Of a DNA stretch of 57,802 nt, positions 52,950 to 57,802 are shown one piece after another. Positions within the stretch are counted from its first letter, which is position 1. Each line of letters starts with the position of its first letter. The translations under genes were made by a program, and so were the position numbers. Where the stretch lies: contig CACMYX010000007.1 in assembly GCA_902618015.1 (NCBI GenBank), positions 1 to 57,802 on the forward strand, in the 5' to 3' direction. The DNA is from an uncultured Alphaproteobacteria bacterium. GTDB lineage: Bacteria > Pseudomonadota > Alphaproteobacteria > HIMB59 > GCA-002718135. A model generated the notes under the pieces. That model had not been told where the DNA came from and searched no databases. It saw only the letters and a list, made by a program, of their open reading frames with translations.

Positions 52950-53408
52950 TTAACAAGAATTTATAAATCCAAGGTGCTTTGTACTTGGAAAATTAATGGT
53001 ATTGTTATCTCTATCAAATACATAAATGATATTAATAACATCGTTAGGTTTTTTTTCTTTTTTTAAAACTGTGATATTTTTATTAAAATCAAAAAGTGGG
53101 TTTACCTCTAAGTATCTGTAAAAAATTTTGACTTTTGTTTCTATATCTAAATAATCAGGCCAGCAAATTTGATTAAAAGCATATACATCTAAATTTTCAT
53201 ATGCATTAGCTTCTGCAAAAAATTCTATATCATCTTCATAATCTTCTATGGTAACACTTCCAAATAAGAAATAATAATTATCTGAAATAGCAAACTTACT
53301 ATCTTCGATTTCAGCTCGAATTTTCTTATATTCATCTATTAACTGTTTTTCTAAACTTAAAGATTGCTGACTAAAAAAAACAAAGCTAAAAATCATCATC
53401 AGCTTCAT
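52950..53408 (-). CDS. Secreted protein of unknown function, last gene of the right-hand operon
   Basis: A 152-residue protein with a signal peptide (MKLMMIFSFVFFSQQSLS). I chose the ATG at 53408 because the signal peptide starts there; an in-frame ATG at 53465 would add 19 charged residues in front and overlap the previous gene by 80 bases. The mature part is acidic, with two cysteines (NQICWPDY and the terminal NSC) that may form a disulfide. I do not recognise a family. Confidence 0.6.
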   Translation of the reverse strand: MKLMMIFSFVFFSQQSLSLEKQLIDEYKKIRAEIEDSKFAISDNYYFLFGSVTIEDYEDDIEFFAEANAYENLDVYAFNQICWPDYLDIETKVKIFYRYLEVNPLFDFNKNITVLKKEKKPNDVINIIYVFDRDNNTINFPSTKHLGFINSC

Positions 53409-54792
53409 CACTTTCACCCGAATATGATGTGCCGTCTTCATCTTCTTCCTTTTCAATTGTGTCATCTATTTCCTGCCCGTCATCTAAAGTAACTTTTTCT
53501 GCAGCTTCATTGGTATTTTGAATATTCTCACCAGCTGTTCTAAGCGATGTATTCCACCCCACAGCTGCAATACATTCCAATGCCTGCTCACTTGCAGGAT
53601 GTTGGATCTCAATGGAGTCTAAAAATTCAATTCCCGCAGTGTCAATATATCCAGATGTTTCTAATTTTTTATAATAATTTTTAATTTGTTTGGTTTCTGA
53701 TTTTAAATTATTAAGATTGGCATTATCCTCAAACATTTTTGTATTTTGAGCTTTATTCAAATTTTCTTTATAGGATGAAATCTCATTTGCAAAAATAGTA
53801 ATAAAAGACTCAGCCTGCAAAATAGCTTGGTCACATGCATCTGTCCATTCATCTACATCATCAAAAATTGGCGAAGCATGACCAAAAGATAAAATGGAAG
53901 GATTGCCATTTTCATCTGTTGTCATTCTTGCACCGTAACTAAAAGCCCATCTTAGTATATCTTCATCAGTACTTTGTGTTGGAATTTGATCCATCAATGG
54001 TTTTTTAGGTGTGCCTGAAGGTATATCTCCCCCTGTGGAGAGAGCATCAGCCAATAAATTTAATTTATTACTCCATAAGCCAATGACTGAAATATCACCT
54101 TTATTACCATCTGATATTTCAAAAACTTTATAGGTTTGAAATCCTGCAATTCTATGCTCTGCTGCTGCTTCAATAGATTTGCTAAATTCTTTTGTTTTAA
54201 TGATTTTCTCTGCTTCTTCAACTGCCTCGGGAGTTGAAGGATCCTCGTACCCTGCGTCTCGTAAGGCTTGATCTAATTTTAAGTTAATTAGTGTTCTGAG
54301 TTTTTTACCTTCTTCAAAAGAACTCATCTCATCCATTAGCTTTTCCATTTCAGATGTTCCTGGTTCAGGAGGTTGCGCATATGATCCTTGCTTTCTCTCA
54401 TTAACAATATTTGTTGAAATTCGCTGACCCATAAATTTAATAAATTGTTTTTTTGACTGTAAAAAGGCGATATCAAATGCATCTTGTCTTGCATCACCGA
54501 AATTAGCAAAGCTGTTATCAAAAGCAATACCACTAGTACCAACAGAGACAAAAAAATCCCCACCCTTCTCTTCTGCACGAGAATTTAAACCTATTTTCCA
54601 TTTTTTATTTTTTCTTACAAAATCTTCCGCTAAACTTTTCGATTGACCAGATTTTTTATGTAATTTAATTGAGGGTTTTTCTGTTGCAAACTCTTCTTTT
54701 GTTTCAACAGCATAAGAAATATTTGTCATTAAAAATAAAAAATATAAAGTTAGAATAATTATAAAGTTTTTACCAATCGTCATCTGTGTCAC
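53386..54792 (-). CDS. Secreted protein of unknown function with acidic tail
   Basis: A 468-residue protein with a signal peptide (residues 6-28, cleavage near ISYA). It has a region VSVGTSGIAFDNSFANFGDARQDAFDIAFLQSKKQF that, like FlgT_N-type domains, begins with a strand and long helix, and two similar blocks (near residues 90 and 330: DARQDAFDIAFLQSK; WTDACDQAILQAES) suggesting an internal repeat. The last 40 residues are strongly acidic, ending ADDDF. It overlaps the FlgT/CsgG-like gene by 23 bases. The function is unknown. Confidence 0.65.
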   Translation of the reverse strand: MTQMTIGKNFIIILTLYFLFLMTNISYAVETKEEFATEKPSIKLHKKSGQSKSLAEDFVRKNKKWKIGLNSRAEEKGGDFFVSVGTSGIAFDNSFANFGDARQDAFDIAFLQSKKQFIKFMGQRISTNIVNERKQGSYAQPPEPGTSEMEKLMDEMSSFEEGKKLRTLINLKLDQALRDAGYEDPSTPEAVEEAEKIIKTKEFSKSIEAAAEHRIAGFQTYKVFEISDGNKGDISVIGLWSNKLNLLADALSTGGDIPSGTPKKPLMDQIPTQSTDEDILRWAFSYGARMTTDENGNPSILSFGHASPIFDDVDEWTDACDQAILQAESFITIFANEISSYKENLNKAQNTKMFEDNANLNNLKSETKQIKNYYKKLETSGYIDTAGIEFLDSIEIQHPASEQALECIAAVGWNTSLRTAGENIQNTNEAAEKVTLDDGQEIDDTIEKEEDEDGTSYSGESDEADDDF

Positions 54793-56029
54793 CCTCTTCC
54801 TTTTTTGCGTTAATTTTTTCTTTTGCTATATCAATATTAGAAACATTTGTAATAATCTTTCTTAAGATATATTTTTTTGGCTCAAAATTCTCATCTAAAT
54901 TATAGTTTTGCTCAAGTATTTTTCCACTTGATGATTTCGAAGTAACTTGTGTTATTTCTAATTTACCAACTTCTTTTTGCTCTCTTCCTATATATTCATT
55001 TGTATAACTATCTTTAATTTTCTCTCCAAGTTCAATAATGATAAATTCATCTCCCAACTCTAATTCCATTCCTCCCTGACCAATAAATGCTGTATCACCG
55101 GATATTTTTTCTAATCTTAATGGATAGATGGCATTTAAAATGATACTACCGATTTCAAGTGTTGCCTTTTTAATTATATCTCCTTCTAGGGAAACAATAT
55201 CTTTTTTTTCAATATCAAAAATACCTGTGTAATCATCAGAAAACATAATCTGTGAAGTTGGAACATCTATTATTCTAAAACTAAATTCAATAAATGCTTT
55301 TTCTGTTGTAACCGAGTTATTTGAATTTTTAATCTTAACTGTTTTTTCTTCGGTGTATAGTTTTTGCAATGTTCCAACCATTATATAATCAGAAAATAAT
55401 TTTTGACCAAGCTTAACTGTTTCTTCAATATTTGTTTGATTAGTTTTAATAATGTTTAATTCACTATTCATATCACGCATATACTCTCTATCTAAGACAG
55501 TAAATTTTCTCGTTTGAACAAGATATGAAACTAAATTTTGTATTAATAAATCATCTATTTTACTATTGGATACAACGTTATCCTTTAATTGAAATGATGT
55601 ATCAAAATAATAAAAAGGCATGACCGCTATTCTTTTTCGTTGAGCAGATTTTTTTAATTTGTATTTACCAATTTTTGCAGAAATTGAGATTTTAACAATA
55701 CCATTCGATGACTTTTCTTCATTTAATATTTTAAAATTTGAAACATATCCTTGTGTTTGCTCTTTAATAGTTTTTTGAAACTCCTTTGATGAGTAATAAG
55801 AGTTATCTTTATTGGTACTAATAGATTGTGAAATTTTTTTTAATGAAGTTTGTGTTTCAATACTTCTTCCATTTACCTTGGCTATTGCATTTGATAATGA
55901 ATTATTCAGTGCCTCGGTATAGGTTGAGCCAATACCTTTTGCCTTAACATCAATGTATTCAATTGTATTAGATAATGAAGCTTTAGATGAAATTAAAAAT
56001 ACAAAAAATAATATGAAAAAGACTTTCAT
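54770..56029 (-). CDS. FlgT/CsgG-like secreted protein
   Basis: A 419-residue protein with a signal peptide (MKVFFILFFVFLISSKASLS). The N-terminal region DVKAKGIGSTYTEALNNSLSNAIAKVNG resembles the FlgT_N fold; the middle IAVMPFYYFD...LVQTRKFTVLDREYMRDM...VGTLQKL resembles CsgG/FlgT_M domains; the C-terminal part GDEFIIIELGEKIKD...GKLEITQV fits FlgT_C. No lipobox cysteine. I chose ATG at 56029 over 56062 because the signal peptide starts there and this leaves one base after the upstream stop. It likely acts in the periplasm near the outer membrane, perhaps as part of a pore or ring; it ends GDTDDDW. Confidence 0.72.
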   Translation of the reverse strand: MKVFFILFFVFLISSKASLSNTIEYIDVKAKGIGSTYTEALNNSLSNAIAKVNGRSIETQTSLKKISQSISTNKDNSYYSSKEFQKTIKEQTQGYVSNFKILNEEKSSNGIVKISISAKIGKYKLKKSAQRKRIAVMPFYYFDTSFQLKDNVVSNSKIDDLLIQNLVSYLVQTRKFTVLDREYMRDMNSELNIIKTNQTNIEETVKLGQKLFSDYIMVGTLQKLYTEEKTVKIKNSNNSVTTEKAFIEFSFRIIDVPTSQIMFSDDYTGIFDIEKKDIVSLEGDIIKKATLEIGSIILNAIYPLRLEKISGDTAFIGQGGMELELGDEFIIIELGEKIKDSYTNEYIGREQKEVGKLEITQVTSKSSSGKILEQNYNLDENFEPKKYILRKIITNVSNIDIAKEKINAKKEEGDTDDDW

Positions 56030-56030
56030 A

Positions 56031-57668
56031 TTAAATATCAATAATATCTTCTGCATCACCAAATTCTTTTTCTGTTTCTGGTGTTAAATTTATATTCTTA
56101 GCTTCTCTAATTTTTTTTAATGCCTTATAAAAATATGCAAGATTACCCTTAGTTCTTGAGGCAATCTCTGCAGCGCCTGCTGCATCTTCAAATGTTCCTG
56201 ATGAAAAAATTGCAGTTATGGAGCTAAAAAATAATTTACCCTCACCTCCAGCTTTTGCAGCATAAATATGAGCCTCATCTATTTTCTTTTTAGCTTCTTC
56301 ATTATCTGTCCCACTATTCGCATTTTTAAGTAATTGATTTGTGCCATTAGAAATACTAGTTGAAACTCTTTCCATATCTAATTGAGATGGGTCAGAAACA
56401 ATATAATCTAGTAAAAGCTTCAAATCAGAAGCAACTTCAATTAAACCTAATGCTTCAGCTGCAAGAATTTGAGCTTGTAAATAATTGACATACATCTGTC
56501 TTAATGATTCCCTTTCAGGTGTTCTTGGGCCATTCATAAATCTATCAAGATAAATAAGTGAAGGATCATTATATTCTGCTTTATAAATTAAACAGGGGTT
56601 ATCTTGCTTAATAACACAACCAACTGCTGGTCTTTCTAGAGCTATTTTAAAGCTTTCTATTGTTTTTCCTGCCCATGCTTTACCTGGTGAACTATTTGGA
56701 TTTAAATATAGAAATGCTAATTCTTTTCTGGATGAATCTCTCCAAACTACTTCTAAACATTCTTTATTTAAGCATATTGCTGATTTAGCACCAATATTAT
56801 AAATAAGGTTTGGTGAAAATCTCTGAAAAGTTGCAACTCTTAATCTAGCTCTATTTTTATCGTAATCATCTAAAAAATGAACCTTTAATTCATTGCCAAT
56901 ATAATGAACGTCAGCAATAAATTCCATATTACCACTTTCTTCAAAACCTACTATAATCATCTTTTTTTTGAAGCACTTATTTTTTAAATCTCTAGAATCT
57001 TTTTGGCCTTGAGTTATTACTCTTCTTTTCCATGAAGCAAGAATTTTACATCCATTATTTTTTAATATTTCAACAACCTGGTCCCTAGTCATGTTAAATT
57101 TTAATTGAGATAAATCATCATCGCTTGGGTAATTTAAGTAATCTGCTCCTACAGTAACAACATCGATATCACTAATATGTTCTACTCCTTCTGGAGCAGC
57201 AGTATTAGGTTGGGTTCTTTGATTACTATTATTAGCTAGAGAATTAGAAGAATTGATGTCATTAACACCTGTTATTTGAGAAAAAATCTCTTGATCAGTT
57301 CCAAAGAATACCTGTAAATTTCCATTATTATCATTTGCATAGTAGAGCTTGACACAATCAAATTGACTAGCACCATCATAAAGGAAGCAAATGAAATTAT
57401 TCTCTACTTTCCACTGACCTCTATATACTCCTTTGTATTCTCCTGAAAACATCTCAAATTCAAAAGCACCGTTACTTTGAAAAATTTCAATAAACTTTGA
57501 ATTATCTGAATAAATACCTTCAATAACTTTGTTATTTAAAAAATTAACGATTTCATCAGTATTGGCAACATTAAGAGAACTAGGACTTATTGAACTAAAC
57601 TGATTGGCACTGAGATTGAATGAAATAAAAAAAACAAAAAAAAATAAAATTTTTTTTAAAATTAACAT
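56031..57668 (-). CDS. Secreted protein of unknown function (545 residues)
   Basis: A 545-residue protein with a signal peptide (residues 4-21, cleavage near LSA). The N-terminal mature part has FSGEYKGVYRGQWKVENNFICFLYDG, a small beta-barrel-like stretch seen in some DUFs, and a central part with four cysteines. The C-terminal third is helical and alanine-rich (LQAQILAAEALGLIEVASDL; EDAAGAAEIASRTKGNLAYFYKALKKI). No family is recognised. It is one base from the FlgT/CsgG-like gene and probably part of the same extracytoplasmic complex. Confidence 0.62.
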   Translation of the reverse strand: MLILKKILFFFVFFISFNLSANQFSSISPSSLNVANTDEIVNFLNNKVIEGIYSDNSKFIEIFQSNGAFEFEMFSGEYKGVYRGQWKVENNFICFLYDGASQFDCVKLYYANDNNGNLQVFFGTDQEIFSQITGVNDINSSNSLANNSNQRTQPNTAAPEGVEHISDIDVVTVGADYLNYPSDDDLSQLKFNMTRDQVVEILKNNGCKILASWKRRVITQGQKDSRDLKNKCFKKKMIIVGFEESGNMEFIADVHYIGNELKVHFLDDYDKNRARLRVATFQRFSPNLIYNIGAKSAICLNKECLEVVWRDSSRKELAFLYLNPNSSPGKAWAGKTIESFKIALERPAVGCVIKQDNPCLIYKAEYNDPSLIYLDRFMNGPRTPERESLRQMYVNYLQAQILAAEALGLIEVASDLKLLLDYIVSDPSQLDMERVSTSISNGTNQLLKNANSGTDNEEAKKKIDEAHIYAAKAGGEGKLFFSSITAIFSSGTFEDAAGAAEIASRTKGNLAYFYKALKKIREAKNINLTPETEKEFGDAEDIIDI

Positions 57669-57672
57669 TTCA

Positions 57673-57802
57673 TTAATTAGATAAAATATTAATAATTGTC
57701 TTAGATGAACTATCAGATGATTGTTTCAACGCATTTGTTCTTGCTACATCAAGTGTAGAGCCTAAGCCTGCAAAAACTGCTGGGCTAACAGAGGATACAA
57801 GT
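57673..57802 (-). CDS. C-terminus of an unknown protein, cut by window edge
   Basis: Reading minus strand from the window end, an open frame of 42 codons ends at TAA (57675-57673), four bases before the next gene's ATG. The residues VFAGLGSTLDVARTNALKQ look helical and serine/alanine-rich. It is in the same operon as the secreted proteins. Nothing more can be said. Confidence 0.5.
   Translation of the reverse strand, partial: LVSSVSPAVFAGLGSTLDVARTNALKQSSDSSSKTIINILSN

Noticed and set aside
53409..53465. N-terminal extension of the last secreted protein from ATG 53465
   Set aside because: The extra 19 residues are charged and precede a clear signal peptide; the extension overlaps the upstream gene by 80 bases.
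56857..56865. Second copy of the half-palindrome TTATCGTAA
   Set aside because: It lies inside a coding gene, has no partner arm, and a nine-base AT-rich match is expected by chance.

Overview
The window is AT-rich and tightly packed, with many gene overlaps and short gaps. It encodes a glycine cleavage operon behind a tandem glycine riboswitch and a DMSP demethylase (DmdA) that closely resembles the Pelagibacter enzyme as I remember it. These features suggest a streamlined marine alphaproteobacterium of the SAR11 or HIMB59/AEGEAN-169 type. The class is likely. The exact clade is inference, because there is no rRNA or ribosomal protein here to place it. I saw no tRNA, CRISPR array, insertion sequence or prophage. 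No gene-free stretch exceeds 300 bases; the longest are 730-1008, 50051-50288 and 1582-1774.

Left part (1-10.3 kb): a truncated anmK; an intergenic set of three hairpins ending in a strong terminator; a deaminase; the glycine riboswitch with gcvT-gcvH-gcvP; a site-2 protease; a MazG-like pyrophosphohydrolase; and on the minus strand a cysteine/transsulfuration set cysE-cysK-cystathionine enzyme.

Central catabolic island (10.4-26.8 kb): two divergent operons share a 106-base promoter region at about 17.9 kb. The minus-strand operon encodes a fucose/arabinose-type isomerase, a YnjBCD-type ABC importer and a cytoplasmic GH51 arabinofuranosidase-like enzyme. The plus-strand operon encodes a two-subunit TPP enzyme, a nucleoside-hydrolase-like protein, a tagatose/psicose 3-epimerase-like protein, DhaL, DhaK, a LacD/YihT-type class I aldolase, a YihU-like reductase, a mandelate-racemase-family enzyme and a thioesterase. 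Together they read as import and cleavage of a furanoside, isomerisation and C3-epimerisation of the sugar, C1 phosphorylation, aldol cleavage to DHAP plus an aldehyde, and reduction of the aldehyde. The combination is unusual and I know of no described pathway with this exact gene set.

26.9-34.5 kb: a bile-acid-type Na symporter, then nine consecutive minus-strand genes: aminotransferase IV, sulfotransferase-like, FAH-type hydratase, DCC thiol protein, PsiE, a domain-swapped photolyase-like protein, a YadGH-type ABC exporter and a PhyH oxygenase. 34.6-40 kb: MFS transporter, hydroxyisobutyrate-dehydrogenase-like protein, a 56-residue membrane protein, dmdA, an EamA permease and a DapA-family protein.

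40-46.1 kb: a signalling cassette with two class III nucleotide cyclases flanking an MscS channel that carries a cyclic-nucleotide-binding domain, plus a voltage-gated-type K+ channel. 46.2-52.9 kb: small membrane proteins, a redoxin, a Cre-like tyrosine recombinase with a perfect 9-6-9 palindrome just upstream, a CobB-type sirtuin, PrsW, and small alpha/beta-barrel proteins. 52.9-57.8 kb: a minus-strand operon of at least five proteins, four with visible signal peptides (the fifth lacks its N-terminus). One is FlgT/CsgG-like; the others belong to no family I recognise.
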